In this document: positions 8,713-21,251 of the stretch, one piece after another
Position numbering within the stretch: the stretch's first letter is position 1
Layout: the number at the start of each line of letters is the position of its first letter
NCBI RefSeq assembly: GCF_004124235.1
Contig: NZ_CP032487.1
Coordinates: 1,984,001 to 2,048,000, forward strand
DNA: 64,000 nt
Source of the DNA: Yersinia hibernica
GTDB taxonomy: Bacteria; Pseudomonadota; Gammaproteobacteria; Enterobacterales; Enterobacteriaceae
Direction of reading: 5' to 3'
Translations under genes and position numbers: made by a program
Notes under the pieces: generated by a model
Told to the model about the DNA's origin: nothing
The model's database searches: none
Seen by the model: only the letters and a program-made list of their open reading frames with translations

Positions 8713-9519
8713 ATGAAGTTTGTCTCTTTTAATATCAATGGCCTACGTGCTCGACCTCATCAACTGGCGGCTATAATCGAACAACATCAGCCAGATGTTA
8801 TCGGACTTCAGGAAACAAAAGTACATGATGATATGTTTCCTCTGGAAGAAGTTAGTCAGCATGGTTATCACGTCTTTTATCATGGGCAAAAAGGCCATTA
8901 CGGTGTTGCGCTGTTAACCAAAAATGAACCTTTGGCCATTCGACGTGGCTTCCCTACTGATGAAGAAGGTGCGCAGCGCCGTATTATTATGGCCGACATT
9001 GCCACCCCCCATGGCCCTTTAACCGTTATAAATGGTTATTTCCCGCAAGGAGAAAGCCGTGACCACCCCACAAAATTTCCGGCTAAAGAACGTTTTTATG
9101 CTGATTTGCAACAGTATTTAGAGCAACAACTTAGCGCTGATGCCCATGTGCTGATTATGGGCGATTTAAATATCAGCCCAACGGACCTGGATATTGGTAT
9201 TGGTGAAGATAGCCGTAAGCGCTGGTTGCGTACCGGGAAATGTTCATTCCTGCCCGAAGAGCGGGAGTGGCTCGCCCGCCTGCAAAATTGGGGCTTGGTG
9301 GATACATTCCGTGCAGCTAATCCTGATGGCAACAACCAATTCTCGTGGTTTGATTACCGGTCACGGGGTTTTGATGAGAATAGAGGTTTGCGCATAGATT
9401 TATTGCTGGCCAGCCAGCCGCTAGCCGCGCGCTGCATCTCTACCGGAATTGATTACGACATTAGAGCCATGGAAAAACCATCGGATCACGCCCCGGTATG
9501 GGCTGAGTTTGCCCTTTAG
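8713..9519 (+). CDS. xthA: exodeoxyribonuclease III
   Basis: ExoIII is the major AP endonuclease and a 3'-5' exonuclease in base-excision repair. From the ATG at 8713 the product has 268 residues, the length of the E. coli enzyme, and starts [18 protein letters not shown]. Conserved active-site blocks are in place: IGLQETKV (Glu34), the [13 protein letters not shown] segment (Asp/Asn), and [10 protein letters not shown] (Asp-His) at the C-terminus. The frame is open 69 bases further upstream, but those residues are absent from the family, so the internal ATG is chosen. A strong hairpin terminator follows the stop. Confidence 0.96.
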   Translation: MKFVSFNINGLRARPHQLAAIIEQHQPDVIGLQETKVHDDMFPLEEVSQHGYHVFYHGQKGHYGVALLTKNEPLAIRRGFPTDEEGAQRRIIMADIATPHGPLTVINGYFPQGESRDHPTKFPAKERFYADLQQYLEQQLSADAHVLIMGDLNISPTDLDIGIGEDSRKRWLRTGKCSFLPEEREWLARLQNWGLVDTFRAANPDGNNQFSWFDYRSRGFDENRGLRIDLLLASQPLAARCISTGIDYDIRAMEKPSDHAPVWAEFAL

Positions 9520-9538
9520 TTATTGCTGATTTTGATAT

Positions 9539-9563
9539 GCCCTATTTACTGATAGGGCTTTTT
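9539..9563 (+). terminator. terminator after xthA
   Basis: GCCCTAT / ATAGGGC stem with a 6-base loop followed by TTTTT. Confidence 0.85.
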
Positions 9564-9605
9564 GTTTACAAAATAAATAACTCACGCTAATCAGGCAAAT
9601 ATAAA

Positions 9606-9989
9606 ATGATCGATGTCGTCGCGGCAATTATTGAACGAAACGGCAAAATTTTACTGGCGCAACGCGATATCCATCGCGACCAAGCGGGTTTGTGGGAATT
9701 TCCTGGCGGGAAAGTCGAAGCGGGAGAGAGCCAGCCGCAAGCATTGGTACGTGAGCTTGCCGAAGAATTAAATATTGATGCCACAGTGAGTAGATATATC
9801 GCCACTCATCAATGGGATTTACCGCAATGCACTATTCGGCTCCATGCATGGCTTGTTGCAAGCTTCAGTGGGGAGCCCATCTTGCATTGCCATTCTGCGC
9901 TGGTTTGGTTAACGCCAGAGGAGGCTTATCATTACCCACTGGCCCCCGCTGACATCCCATTATTGGATGCTTATATCCGCCAAAAATAG
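9606..9989 (+). CDS. nudG: Nudix pyrimidine (deoxy)nucleoside triphosphate pyrophosphohydrolase
   Basis: NudG hydrolyses oxidised and other CTP/dCTP-type nucleotides to monophosphates, protecting the pool. The 127-residue product (E. coli 135) carries the complete Nudix box GGKVEAGESQPQALVRELAEEL at residues about 37-58 and the MutT-like N-terminus VVAAIIERNGKILLAQR. It ends a little short of the E. coli protein but keeps the conserved LAPADIPLLDAYI block. It follows xthA after a terminator, so it should have its own promoter, although little space is available. Confidence 0.9.
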   Translation: MIDVVAAIIERNGKILLAQRDIHRDQAGLWEFPGGKVEAGESQPQALVRELAEELNIDATVSRYIATHQWDLPQCTIRLHAWLVASFSGEPILHCHSALVWLTPEEAYHYPLAPADIPLLDAYIRQK

Positions 9990-9996
9990 TCAGCAA

Positions 9997-10287
9997 TTAC
10001 CGAGTTAATCTTTTCCAGATCAATGGATTAGTTCCAATCACATTGGGGTCTCGCACACACTGTAACACCTCCCCCTCAACCCGCAATACAGCACCTTCTG
10101 AATAATTCTGGTTTTGGTAAATACAGCAACGTGTGCACGGATTATTGTTAGTATTGCGATTTGATGAGTTATTCCAAATTTCAGGCGGTAAAGGAACAAC
10201 AACATCCACATTATTCCGGTTGGCCAAAACCTGACCGGAAATAAGAGTGGCAAAACTGATCCCCCCCAGAATGACCCATATTCTCAT
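9997..10287 (-). CDS. ynjH: YnjH, DUF1496 exported small protein
   Basis: Function unknown. The 96-residue product has an N-terminal hydrophobic export signal (about residues 4-22, ending VLANRNN) and the DUF1496 core with the conserved [17 protein letters not shown] block and a downstream LQC. E. coli YnjH has about 90 residues. Its ATG overlaps the topB stop by four bases (ATGA), so translation is probably coupled to topB. Confidence 0.85.
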   Translation of the reverse strand: MRIWVILGGISFATLISGQVLANRNNVDVVVPLPPEIWNNSSNRNTNNNPCTRCCIYQNQNYSEGAVLRVEGEVLQCVRDPNVIGTNPLIWKRLTR

Positions 10288-12212
10288 GATTTATTCTCCT
10301 TGGCTTTGGATACGGTTTTTTTACGTTTCTTTATCACCCCAGCAGGTGCGGCGGGTAACCCACGGAAAACCTGGGGCGAACGATTCTGTTTTGCCTGACT
10401 GATTAAATCCTGCAATGTCGCCACCAGCGGTTGCATAAAATCCTGATAGCGGCAGTTTTTCTCGCTGATTTGTGTCAGCGTCGACTCCCAATGCGCCGTC
10501 ATATCTGGACGAGCGGCGATATCCGGTAGTGCGTGTATTAATGCTCTTCCCGCCGGGCTTGCATGGATGTAACGACCCTTTTTAAATAAAAAAGTACGTT
10601 TGAACAATAGCTCAATAATACCGGCGCGTGTTGCTTCGGTTCCTAAGCCATCAGTGGCGCGCAATACTTTCTTCAGCTCTTTATCTTGCACAAAGCGTGC
10701 AATACCGGTCATGGCAGATAACAAACTGGCATCGGTAAAGGGGCGTGGCGGCTGGGTTTGGCGCTCCACAACTTCACCGCGCTCACACAGTAATTCCGCT
10801 CCCTTCGCAACCACCGGCAAGGGTGCCCCCTCATTCTCCTCATCTCGCTCTTTACTGCCGAGCAAGGTGCGCCAACCGGCTTCAGCCAGAAAACGGGCTT
10901 TAGCAATAAACTTACCGCCCGCAATATCCAATTCAATCACACACTTACGGAACTGCGCATCAGGACAAAATTGCATCAGATATTGCTGTGCCACTAATCG
11001 ATAAACTTTGCTCTCATCCGCCGTCAAATTCACTTTGCTGGCTCGCGCCGTCGGAATAATGGCGTGGTGGGCATCCACCTTTTTGTCATCCCAGCAACGA
11101 TTGCGCCGGTCGCTGTCCATCACATCCAGCGGCAAAAGGTCTGCCTGATGGATGCTGATAGCATTGAGCACCGAGTGTCGCCCAGCAAAATGCTCTTCTG
11201 GTAGGTATCGGCAATCTGAGCGCGGATACGTAATCAATTTGTGCGTTTCATATAATCGCTGACAAATATCCAGGACTTGCTGGGCACTCAGCCCGAATCG
11301 TTTTGCCGCCTCAATCTGCAAAGTTGACAGCGAGAATGGCAATGGCGCGGTTTCTGATTCCCGTTTATCATTATACGAGGTGACAAAGGCGGGCTGGCCG
11401 GTGATGCGGGTAACCACGTGTTCGGCCAGTGGGCGATGTAACAAGCGCCCTTCTTCATCCTGATAAGATTCACAAGAGTCGCTCGGCTGCCATAGGGCAA
11501 TAAAACGCTCCTGAGCTGGCGTAATAATATGGGCTTTAACTTCAAAAAAATCTTTGGGAACAAAATCTTCTATTTCTTCATCACGGCGAACCACTAACCC
11601 CAATACTGGCGTCTGGACACGGCCAACCGACAACACCCCGTCATAGCCCGCATTGCGCCCAAGAATGGTATAGGCGCGAGTCATATTGATGCCATACAGC
11701 CAATCGGCCCGGGCTCGCGCTAAGGCCGAGACACAAAGCGGGATAAACTCGCGGTTATAGCGCAAGCGCTCCACCGCACGTTCCACCGCCTGCGGGTTTA
11801 AGTCATTAATCAAGCAACGCCGTACGTTTTGCTTTTTTTCTGCGGCTAAATCGAGGTAATCCAATACTTCGTCAACCAAAAGCTGCCCTTCGCGGTCTGG
11901 GTCTCCCGCATGAATAACTTCATCAGCTTGCTGTAGCAACTGCTTGATAACATTCAATTGTTTACTGACTGAAGGGCGCGGCTGCAACTGCCATTTTTCA
12001 GGGATGATGGGTAAATCAGCCAATGACCAACGCGCATAGCGGCTGTCGTAGGCATCAGGCTGGGCTTGTTCTAACAAGTGGCCGACACACCAAGTCACCA
12101 TTTGGTCACTACCGCAGGCAATGAATCCATCACCCCGGCGATGCGGCTTTGGTAAAATATCCGCTATCGCCCGCGCCAGACTGGGTTTTTCGGCAATAAA
12201 AAGTCGCATCAT
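10284..12212 (-). CDS. topB: DNA topoisomerase III
   Basis: Type IA topoisomerase that decatenates DNA and, with RecQ, resolves recombination intermediates. The 642-residue product (E. coli 653) has the Toprim domain at the N-terminus ([16 protein letters not shown], later [16 protein letters not shown] with the acidic DxD-type triad) and the active-site tyrosine in [12 protein letters not shown] near residue 330. A Lys/Arg-rich tail ends the protein. It lies 31 bases downstream of selD in the same direction and overlaps ynjH. Confidence 0.95.
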   Translation of the reverse strand: MMRLFIAEKPSLARAIADILPKPHRRGDGFIACGSDQMVTWCVGHLLEQAQPDAYDSRYARWSLADLPIIPEKWQLQPRPSVSKQLNVIKQLLQQADEVIHAGDPDREGQLLVDEVLDYLDLAAEKKQNVRRCLINDLNPQAVERAVERLRYNREFIPLCVSALARARADWLYGINMTRAYTILGRNAGYDGVLSVGRVQTPVLGLVVRRDEEIEDFVPKDFFEVKAHIITPAQERFIALWQPSDSCESYQDEEGRLLHRPLAEHVVTRITGQPAFVTSYNDKRESETAPLPFSLSTLQIEAAKRFGLSAQQVLDICQRLYETHKLITYPRSDCRYLPEEHFAGRHSVLNAISIHQADLLPLDVMDSDRRNRCWDDKKVDAHHAIIPTARASKVNLTADESKVYRLVAQQYLMQFCPDAQFRKCVIELDIAGGKFIAKARFLAEAGWRTLLGSKERDEENEGAPLPVVAKGAELLCERGEVVERQTQPPRPFTDASLLSAMTGIARFVQDKELKKVLRATDGLGTEATRAGIIELLFKRTFLFKKGRYIHASPAGRALIHALPDIAARPDMTAHWESTLTQISEKNCRYQDFMQPLVATLQDLISQAKQNRSPQVFRGLPAAPAGVIKKRKKTVSKAKENKS

Positions 12213-12243
12213 TCACCGCGCGAATACGTCAAAGAAGAAAAGG

Positions 12244-13290
12244 TCATTCTGTTATCTCAATCAAGGCGCGGCTGTTATCCGTCACATTCAGCTCACCAAT
12301 CGCACTGAGCGTTATACCCTGTTGAGCTGCAATTTCCTGCACTTGCGCCTCAGCTTGCGGTAATACCGCCAACAGTAACCCCCCTGATGTCTGCGGGTCA
12401 CAGAGTAAATTCTTTTGCAAATCAGACATTTTGCCAATCAGATGGCCATAACTGTCAAAATTACGCCCGGTTCCTCCCGGCACACAACCCGCGGCAATAT
12501 ACTCTTCAACTGCCGGTAAGCGCGGAATAGCCGAAAAATGTAATGTTGCCTGAACACCCGATCCCTGACAAATTTCACTTAAATGCCCTAATAGACCAAA
12601 ACCGGTCACATCCGTCATGGCGGTGACCCCTGGGATATGGGCAAAATCAGCACCAGATTTATTCAACTGGCACATGGTGTTAGTCGCAATACCTTGATGT
12701 TCTGGCCGCAATTGACTTTTTTTCTCTGCCGTCGTGAGAATGCCAATCCCCAAAGGTTTGGTGAGAAATAGCTTACAACCTGCGGTTGCGGCGCTGTTTT
12801 TCTTAACCTGCTCAGTGCCGACAATACCGGTAACCGCCAAACCAAAAATAGGCTCCGGCGCATCAATAGAGTGCCCACCGGCCAACGAAATACCCGCCTG
12901 CTGGCACACATAGCGCCCGCCTTCAATCACTTGCTGGGCAACTTCAGGGGCCAACTTGTCAATTGGCCAACCTAAAATGGCTATTGCCATAATAGGTTTA
13001 CCGCCCATGGCATAAATATCACTGATGGCATTCGTGGCAGCAATGCGGCCGAAATCGAAGGGATCATCGACGATCGGCATAAAAAAGTCGGTGGTGCTGA
13101 TAATACCGACCCCATTGCCAATATCATAAACGGCGGCATCATCACGGGTCTCATTGCCCACCAGCAGGCGCGGGTCAAGAAACTTTTGTTGCTCCGAATG
13201 TAAAATTTTATCCAATACTTTGGGCGAAATTTTGCAACCGCAACCCGCTCCGTGGCTGTATTGAGTAAGACGTATCGCTGGCGATGTCAT
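12244..13290 (-). CDS. selD: selenophosphate synthetase
   Basis: SelD makes selenophosphate from ATP and selenide for selenocysteine and selenouridine tRNA synthesis. The 348-residue product (E. coli 347) keeps the catalytic Cys17 and Lys20 in [10 protein letters not shown], here with cysteine rather than selenocysteine, the PurM-like ATP-binding core (DDAAVYDIG) and the GFGLLGHL segment. It precedes ydjA and topB in the same order as in E. coli. Confidence 0.96.
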   Translation of the reverse strand: MTSPAIRLTQYSHGAGCGCKISPKVLDKILHSEQQKFLDPRLLVGNETRDDAAVYDIGNGVGIISTTDFFMPIVDDPFDFGRIAATNAISDIYAMGGKPIMAIAILGWPIDKLAPEVAQQVIEGGRYVCQQAGISLAGGHSIDAPEPIFGLAVTGIVGTEQVKKNSAATAGCKLFLTKPLGIGILTTAEKKSQLRPEHQGIATNTMCQLNKSGADFAHIPGVTAMTDVTGFGLLGHLSEICQGSGVQATLHFSAIPRLPAVEEYIAAGCVPGGTGRNFDSYGHLIGKMSDLQKNLLCDPQTSGGLLLAVLPQAEAQVQEIAAQQGITLSAIGELNVTDNSRALIEITE

Positions 13291-13531
13291 AACACTCTCC
13301 CGTTTGATGGTTCAGTAATAAGCAGTTCAATCAATAAGTAAGCTATTTGGTCAGCAATGATGCATACAGGGCAAATATCCAAGCTGTCTATGGTAGCGCC
13401 TATAGCTTAGCTTAGTAAGTAGAGAGCGGTGTTTGGGCAGATAGGTTGGTCACAAAGCGGGCGAAAACGCAGCTTATTGCCGATAAAAGCCACAGGCTGC
13501 GCCGTATCGCGTGATAAATAGGCTATAACGG

Positions 13532-14083
13532 TTAGAAATAGCGGACAAACGTCGTGTAGTCCGGTGGCGTCACTTTGGTCGCGGATTTCAATTGCGCGGT
13601 GCCAAGGTACAGGAAGCCGACAATTTCATCCGCTTCGCGGCAAGCAAAACCCTGACGAACAACAGGATGTTGCGTCCAAGACCCGGTGCGCCAGATACCA
13701 TTAAAACCTTGCGCCAGAGCAGCCATCTGCATCGCCTGCACCGCACAACCGGCAGACACAACCTGTTCCCAATTGGGTACTTTAGGATTTTCAGTCACAT
13801 GCGCAATAACAGCAATAATCAGTGGGGCGCGGAAAGGGGCTAATTTCGCTTTTTCCAGTACCGCCTCATCAGAACCATCATGTTTCACCGCATCCTGTAG
13901 CAATTGGCTAAAGCGCTCAAGACCCTCATCTTGAATTAAAACAAAGCGCCACGGCTGCAAGGTGCCGTGATCTGGAGCCCGCATTCCTGCGTGGATAATG
14001 TGTTCCAATGCTTCGCCTGCCGGGGCTGGGGCAGTTAAACGCGACGCCGAGCGCCGGTTGAGTAACAGTTGCAATGCATCCAT
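13532..14083 (-). CDS. ydjA: nitroreductase-family FMN protein YdjA
   Basis: Minimal nitroreductase-fold flavoprotein; the substrate is uncertain. The 183-residue product matches E. coli YdjA in length, with the FMN-contacting RRSASR near residue 10, the [14 protein letters not shown] block near residue 35 and the C-terminal FLYLGT segment. Two adjacent ATGs (14086 and 14083) follow AGGAGA; the second gives the E. coli start MDALQLL. Confidence 0.92.
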   Translation of the reverse strand: MDALQLLLNRRSASRLTAPAPAGEALEHIIHAGMRAPDHGTLQPWRFVLIQDEGLERFSQLLQDAVKHDGSDEAVLEKAKLAPFRAPLIIAVIAHVTENPKVPNWEQVVSAGCAVQAMQMAALAQGFNGIWRTGSWTQHPVVRQGFACREADEIVGFLYLGTAQLKSATKVTPPDYTTFVRYF

Positions 14084-14245
14084 CATTTTCTCCTGATAGC
14101 GATTTTTATTTTCAGCACGGTAGCATAAGTTGTCGTTTTGTTACCAGTGTTGACCTATTCGCTATACTTCACGGTGATTTAAAGCTGACTTTTGTCCGTC
14201 AGGTCATTAGGATAACGATACTTGCCCGGTTTTGTTGGAGATAAC

Positions 14246-16096
14246 ATGCGCACTTTGTGGCGAATTATTGCTGGCTTTTTCAAGTGGACCTGGCGTCTGC
14301 TGAATTTTGTCAGAGAGTTTATTCTTAATCTTTTCCTGATACTGCTGATTTTGGTCGGTGTCGGTATTTACCTTCAGTTCCAAAACAGACCGGCAGAACC
14401 GGTTAAAGGCGCGCTGTTAGTGAATTTAAGCGGGGTCGTGGTCGATCAGCCGGCGGTGAATAATAAGTTGCGTCAATTGGGGCGTGAATTATTAGGGGCA
14501 TCCAGTAATCGCCTACAGGAAAACTCCCTGTTTGATATTGTAGAAACCATTCGTCTGGCAAAAACCGACAATAATATTACTGGTTTGGTGCTATCACTGA
14601 GTGACTTTACCGGCGCTGATCAGCCCTCTTTGCAATATATTGGTAAGGCGCTGCGGGAATTTCGCGACACCGGTAAACCAATTTATGCTATTGGCGACAG
14701 TTATAATCAGACGCAATATTATTTAGCCAGTTTTGCCAACAAAATCTATCTGTCACCGCAAGGCGCGGTTGATCTGCATGGTTTTGCCAGCAATAACCTG
14801 TACTACAAATCATTGTTGGAAAAACTCAAAGTCACCACCAATATCTTCCGCGTTGGCACCTATAAATCGGCGGTGGAGCCGATGATTCGTGATGATATGT
14901 CGCCAGCGGCACGCGAAGCCGACAGCCGTTGGATTGGCGGATTATGGCAAAATTACCTCACGGCCGTGTCGGCAAATCGGCAATTAACGCCAGAGCAATT
15001 GTTCCCAGGAGCTGCCGGGGTTATCAGCGGATTGCAGGCAGCAGGCGGCTCTCCCGCGCAGTATGCACTGGCCAGCAAATTAGTCGATCAATTAGCGGCT
15101 CGGCCGGATGTGGAAAATGAGCTGGTTAAAACCTTTGGCTGGGATAAGAAGAATAATGACTTCAACTTTGTCAGTATTTATGATTATCAGCCAACGCCCG
15201 CCCCGCAGCAAGGTGAGCAGATAGCGGTGCTGTTTGCTAACGGCGCAATTATGGATGGGCCACAGACCCCAGGGAATGTTGGCGGTGATGCGCTGGCGGC
15301 ACAAATTCGTCAGGCGCGTTTAGATCCGAAAGTCAAAGCCGTTATCTTGCGAGTCAACAGCCCAGGTGGCAGTGTTAGCGCTTCTGAACTGATTCGCTCT
15401 GAATTAACCGCATTACGCGCCGCCAATAAACCCTTGGTCGTCTCGATGGGCGGTATGGCAGCCTCTGGCGGCTATTGGATCTCAACCCCGGCCAATTATA
15501 TCATTGCCAACCCTAGCACCCTGACGGGCTCGATAGGTATTTTCGGCGTGATTAATACTTTCCAAAACTCACTGGAGAGCATTGGTGTCCATACCGACGG
15601 TGTGGCAACCTCGCCACTGGCGAATGTGTCAGTCACTAAGGATTTACCACCTGAATTCTCTCAGCTGATGCAAATCAATATTGAGAATGGCTATAAAACC
15701 TTTATTGACCTGGTCGCGAGCTCGCGCCACAAAACACCTGAGCAAGTTGATCAAATCGCGCAAGGCCATGTGTGGATTGGTAGTGATGCCAAAAATAATG
15801 GTTTAGTGGATCAACTGGGTGATTTTGATGATGCCGTTAAGAAAGTCGCTGAGTTGGCGCAACTGAAAACGTGGCAATTAAATTGGTTTGTTGATGAACC
15901 GAGTCTCAGTGATTTAATTTTCGGCCAGATGAGTGCGTCAGTTCAGGCGATGTTACCTGCGGCTATCCAAGCCTGGTTGCCAGCGCCAATTTCTGCTTTG
16001 GCGCACGCCGTAAAAGATCAACCAAACTTATTAAACACCCTCAATGACCCACAGAATAGTTATGCTTTATGCCTAAACTGTGGTGATGTGCGCTAG
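14246..16096 (+). CDS. sppA: signal peptide peptidase SppA (protease IV)
   Basis: Inner-membrane serine peptidase that degrades cleaved signal peptides from the periplasmic side. The 616-residue product (E. coli 618) has one N-terminal membrane anchor (residues about 25-47), tandem SppA/ClpP-like domains, the general-base lysine in VGTYKSAVEP near residue 209 and the nucleophile serine in GGMAASGGYW near residue 407. The ATG at 14246 with GGAG six bases upstream is used; the upstream extension of eight residues has no family support. Confidence 0.95.
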   Translation: MRTLWRIIAGFFKWTWRLLNFVREFILNLFLILLILVGVGIYLQFQNRPAEPVKGALLVNLSGVVVDQPAVNNKLRQLGRELLGASSNRLQENSLFDIVETIRLAKTDNNITGLVLSLSDFTGADQPSLQYIGKALREFRDTGKPIYAIGDSYNQTQYYLASFANKIYLSPQGAVDLHGFASNNLYYKSLLEKLKVTTNIFRVGTYKSAVEPMIRDDMSPAAREADSRWIGGLWQNYLTAVSANRQLTPEQLFPGAAGVISGLQAAGGSPAQYALASKLVDQLAARPDVENELVKTFGWDKKNNDFNFVSIYDYQPTPAPQQGEQIAVLFANGAIMDGPQTPGNVGGDALAAQIRQARLDPKVKAVILRVNSPGGSVSASELIRSELTALRAANKPLVVSMGGMAASGGYWISTPANYIIANPSTLTGSIGIFGVINTFQNSLESIGVHTDGVATSPLANVSVTKDLPPEFSQLMQINIENGYKTFIDLVASSRHKTPEQVDQIAQGHVWIGSDAKNNGLVDQLGDFDDAVKKVAELAQLKTWQLNWFVDEPSLSDLIFGQMSASVQAMLPAAIQAWLPAPISALAHAVKDQPNLLNTLNDPQNSYALCLNCGDVR

Positions 16097-16126
16097 TTAG
16101 TGTCTTAAATTGCAGATAAATACTCC

Positions 16127-16151
16127 GCCCGGCATCTGCCGGGCTTTTTTT
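16127..16151 (+). terminator. terminator after sppA
   Basis: GCCCGGC-ATCT-GCCGGGC hairpin followed by seven T residues. Confidence 0.9.
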
Positions 16152-16213
16152 CCTCGCCAGTCCCCTTATAATCCACTCATCTGATTGCGTACGATTTTCC
16201 AGGCAAATGACTC

Positions 16214-17230
<1,017 letters not shown>

Positions 17231-17245
17231 CCGGGTGGCATGTGA

Positions 17246-17899
17246 ATGAACGCAGCACTGCTCTTAATTGATTTACAAAATGATTTCTGCCCCGGGGGGG
17301 CGCTGGCGGTGACCGAAGGTGACGCGGTGATTGCCATTGCTAATCAGGCCATTGAAGCCTGTGTGACTCACAAAATACCGGTCATCGCCAGCCAAGATTG
17401 GCATCCTGCTGAACATCGCAGTTTTGCCATAAACTCACAGGCTGAACCGTGGACTGTCGGCGAATTAGAGGGGTTAACCCAGGTGTGGTGGCCGGTGCAC
17501 TGTGTGCAAGATAAAACCGGTGCCCAATTTCATCCCGAGTTAACACAGGCGGCAATAAGCCAAATTTTCCGCAAAGGCCAAGACCCGGATATCGATAGCT
17601 ATAGCGCCTTTTTCGACAATGGCCGACGGGCAAAAACTTCACTGGATGGTTGGTTACGCCAGCAGGGAATCGAGCATTTGTTCATTATGGGGTTGGCAAC
17701 GGATTACTGTGTGAAATACACCGTATTGGATGCATTAGCTCTAGATTATAAAACATCCGTCATCAGTGATGGCTGCCGGGGAGTTAACCTACAGCCGCAA
17801 GATAGCCAGCAGGCCCTTAAAGTCATGAGTCAGTCCGGGGCAAGCATACAGTCACTGGCGCAATTTATAGCCGAAATACAGCAACTTAGCGCCCGCTAA
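17246..17899 (+). CDS. pncA: nicotinamidase
   Basis: Hydrolyses nicotinamide to nicotinate in NAD salvage. The 217-residue isochorismatase-fold product shows the catalytic Asp in LIDLQNDFCPGG, the metal site DWHPAEH, the catalytic Lys in FRKGQDPDIDSYSAF and the nucleophile Cys in GLATDYCVKYT. Co-transcribed with ansA and followed by a strong terminator. Confidence 0.96.
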   Translation: MNAALLLIDLQNDFCPGGALAVTEGDAVIAIANQAIEACVTHKIPVIASQDWHPAEHRSFAINSQAEPWTVGELEGLTQVWWPVHCVQDKTGAQFHPELTQAAISQIFRKGQDPDIDSYSAFFDNGRRAKTSLDGWLRQQGIEHLFIMGLATDYCVKYTVLDALALDYKTSVISDGCRGVNLQPQDSQQALKVMSQSGASIQSLAQFIAEIQQLSAR

Positions 17900-17920
17900 C
17901 TCAGCAAAAATAAATATCAG

Positions 17921-17945
17921 CGGAGCCTCACTGGCTCCGTTTTTT
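17921..17945 (+). terminator. terminator of ansA-pncA
   Basis: CGGAGCC-TCACT-GGCTCCG hairpin followed by six T residues. Confidence 0.9.
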
Positions 17946-17973
17946 GTGCCGTCGGTGTGACTGGCATTTGCAC

Positions 17974-18246
17974 TTACTCAGGCTTTAACTTGACCAAAGT
18001 CGGCTGACTGAATTGCTGCTTCAACTCTTGCTTAGTTTTCATGACTATCTGACCATCGCTACCAATGCTCATATGCTGAGCATCCTCATTATGTCGCGCC
18101 TGCCACAACATCACCATTTGCAAGCTATTGTCTTTCTGTTCCGCTGTCAGAGCCACACCATCTGGCCATTTACCGAGTTCCACCGCTTGCATCAAACGCT
18201 GGTAAATTTCGGGCGTCATCACTGAAATCAGGTCTTCAAGCTCCAT
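17974..18246 (-). CDS. yeaC: YeaC, DUF1315 family protein
   Basis: Function unknown. The 90-residue soluble product is the length of E. coli YeaC and has the family start LISVMTPEIYQRLMQAVELGKWPDG. It lies downstream of msrB in the same direction with about 70 bases between, so the two may share a transcript. Confidence 0.88.
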   Translation of the reverse strand: MELEDLISVMTPEIYQRLMQAVELGKWPDGVALTAEQKDNSLQMVMLWQARHNEDAQHMSIGSDGQIVMKTKQELKQQFSQPTLVKLKPE

Positions 18247-18319
18247 CAGAGCATCCTCAGTAAACGAATAATAAGCTGAATCGATTTTTCATCAGTAAAA
18301 TGGCGGTGATAAACAGCGG

Positions 18320-18733
18320 TTAGCCCGCAGTTTGTTCGCCATTCTGGTCATCAACAAAATTGAGTGATGCCGAGTTCACGCAATAGCGCTCGCCGGTGGG
18401 CTGCGGGCCATCCGGGAACACATGCCCTAGATGCGCATCACAGTTGCCGCAGCGAATTTCAATGCGGTGCATATTGTGAGAATAATCATCAATATAGCGG
18501 ATAGACTCGGCATCAAGCGGCTGGTAGAAACTCGGCCAACCACAACCGGAATCAAACTTTGATTCGGAGATAAATAGCGGCTGGTGGCAGCACAAGCATT
18601 GATAAACACCCTCGCGTTTATTATGCAGTAATTTGCCACTAAAAGGGGCTTCTGTCCCCCGCTGTTGGGTGACATGCCGCTGAATATCGGACAGTTTCTC
18701 AATATTTTCTGTAGGGTTTGGTTCTTTAGCCAT
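18320..18733 (-). CDS. msrB: peptide-methionine (R)-S-oxide reductase
   Basis: Reduces methionine-R-sulfoxide in proteins. From the ATG at 18733 the product has 137 residues, the E. coli length. Two CxxC pairs bind structural zinc (CLCC and CGNC), the substrate pocket CGWPSFYQP is present, and the catalytic cysteine sits in RYCVNSASL. The longer upstream frame adds hydrophobic residues absent from the family. It diverges from gapA. Confidence 0.95.
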   Translation of the reverse strand: MAKEPNPTENIEKLSDIQRHVTQQRGTEAPFSGKLLHNKREGVYQCLCCHQPLFISESKFDSGCGWPSFYQPLDAESIRYIDDYSHNMHRIEIRCGNCDAHLGHVFPDGPQPTGERYCVNSASLNFVDDQNGEQTAG

Positions 18734-19009
18734 TTGTGCGGTTCTCTGGCAGGGAATAAAGTCAACGAAAACAACGTCTAATAATAACAAAAAATTAACA
18801 ACAAAGCAGTTAAAATTGTCCTAAACTGTATGCCATCAAAGCGGCAACAGTATAAATGTGATAAAAATCGCAAATCTTACTGATTCTCACTTTAAACTGA
18901 ATAATTCGCCCCAATATAAAAATGAGGCTAATCGTATCTGGAAACGCGTGATTAATGTTCGATCTACCGGCCTTGGTTTGATTTGTAGCAATAATTGACA
19001 CGATTCCGC
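18734..19009. other. msrB-gapA divergent intergenic region
   Basis: Together with the gapA leader, about 350 bases. It holds the gapA P1 promoter (listed separately) and presumably the msrB promoter. The upstream part is AT-rich and no further operator is convincing. Confidence 0.5.
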
Positions 19010-19037
19010 TTGACGCTCGGTAAGGTTTTTGTAATTT
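19010..19037 (+). promoter_or_regulatory. gapA P1-type promoter with overlapping palindrome
   Basis: TTGACG (19010-19015), 16 bases, TAATTT (19032-19037), closely matching the E. coli gapA P1 promoter. The -10 element lies inside the perfect palindrome TTGTAATTTTACAA (19029-19042), which resembles a shortened HexR-type half-site pair and could be an operator. Confidence 0.7.
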
Positions 19038-19068
19038 TACAACCAACCTTTTATTCACTAACAAATAG

Positions 19069-20076
<1,008 letters not shown>

Positions 20077-20102
20077 TGGATTGATGTCGATGTCTGCCAA
20101 AG

Positions 20103-20124
20103 GCCACCCTCGGGTGGCTTTTTT
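20103..20124 (+). terminator. terminator after gapA
   Basis: GCCACCC-TC-GGGTGGC hairpin followed by TTTTTT. Confidence 0.9.
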
Positions 20125-20302
20125 ATTATCTGTTACGGATAAACTCCCCCGCCCGCCTATCTCATCACGATAAAAAAATTGCGCAATATCAATGATTCAC
20201 TACTACTTTATCGCCGACTTGCTGCAAGATATCAAGCCTGTGATATTATCGAAAGACTGAAGTTCAATGGATCTCTAGCCCCTTTCCCATAAGGCCAAAC
20301 GA

Positions 20303-21181
20303 ATGAACGAGAAAGTATTCACCCTACCTGTTGTTGAACAAATTTCGCCTTACATCAGCCAGCGCCAGTTAGATGAACTGCCGATTGTGGTCGTTTCCCA
20401 CCCGAAAGTTCGTGCCGCGGTCAGCTTGCAAGGTGCTCATTTACTGGCATTCCAGCCGAGTGGTGAGCAACCTATCATCTGGTTGAGTAATAACACGCCA
20501 TTTAAAGACGGCGTCGCTATTCGTGGCGGTGTGCCTATCTGCTGGCCGTGGTTTGGCCCCTCAGCACAACCCTCCCATGGGTTTGCTCGTTTGCTGCCAT
20601 GGACTCTCAGCGCCCATGATGAAAATGAGCATGGGGTTATCCTCACTTTCACATTGGAAGACAGCGATGCATCACGTAAATTCTGGCCGCATCCATTCAC
20701 GTTGATTGCCCGCTTCAAGTTAGGCGATGAATGTGAAATGGAATTAGAATCACATGGTGATTACGAAGCCGTGGCAGCTTTACATACCTACTTCCAGATT
20801 GGCGATATAAACCAAATTAGAATCAGCGGCTTGGGCGGGAAATACTTAGATAAAGTGCTGAAAGTTGCGGATGCCACCCAACAAGGCGACTTGGTCTTTA
20901 ATGGCCAGACTGACCGAATCTACACACAGCCAGAAGCTTATAGCCTGATAAAAGATGCCGCACTGAAGCGCACCATTGAAGTACATCATCATCATCAAAG
21001 TGATGTGGTGGCTTGGAATCCAGGTGCTGAGCTGTCCAGCAGCATGGTGGATATGCCAAATGATGGCTATAAGACGATGGTTTGCGTAGAAACTGCGCGG
21101 GTAAATAAACCGTTGGTGGCGACTCCCGATGCCCCTGCACGCCTCGCCATGACCATTCGTAGCCGTAAAAATTCCCAATAG
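20303..21181 (+). CDS. yeaD: glucose-6-phosphate 1-epimerase family protein YeaD
   Basis: Aldose-1-epimerase fold protein that interconverts alpha- and beta-glucose-6-phosphate in the family. The 292-residue product (E. coli 294) has the conserved GGVPICWPWFGP block near residue 75, the HGFARLLPW histidine near residue 95 and the ALHTYFQIGD histidine near residue 160. It follows gapA as in E. coli but has its own upstream region of about 180 bases after the gapA terminator. Confidence 0.93.
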   Translation: MNEKVFTLPVVEQISPYISQRQLDELPIVVVSHPKVRAAVSLQGAHLLAFQPSGEQPIIWLSNNTPFKDGVAIRGGVPICWPWFGPSAQPSHGFARLLPWTLSAHDENEHGVILTFTLEDSDASRKFWPHPFTLIARFKLGDECEMELESHGDYEAVAALHTYFQIGDINQIRISGLGGKYLDKVLKVADATQQGDLVFNGQTDRIYTQPEAYSLIKDAALKRTIEVHHHHQSDVVAWNPGAELSSSMVDMPNDGYKTMVCVETARVNKPLVATPDAPARLAMTIRSRKNSQ

Positions 21182-21197
21182 CAGCGGGCATTGCAAT

Positions 21198-21225
21198 AAA
21201 AAATGGGGCTTTAAGCCCCATTTTT
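21198..21225. terminator. bidirectional terminator between yeaD and mipA
   Basis: AAATGGGGCTT and AAGCCCCATTT form an 11-bp stem flanked by A-runs on the left and T-runs on the right, so it can end both convergent transcripts. Confidence 0.88.
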
Positions 21226-21251
21226 AGTGTTCAGGTACGGCGCTCGATGAA

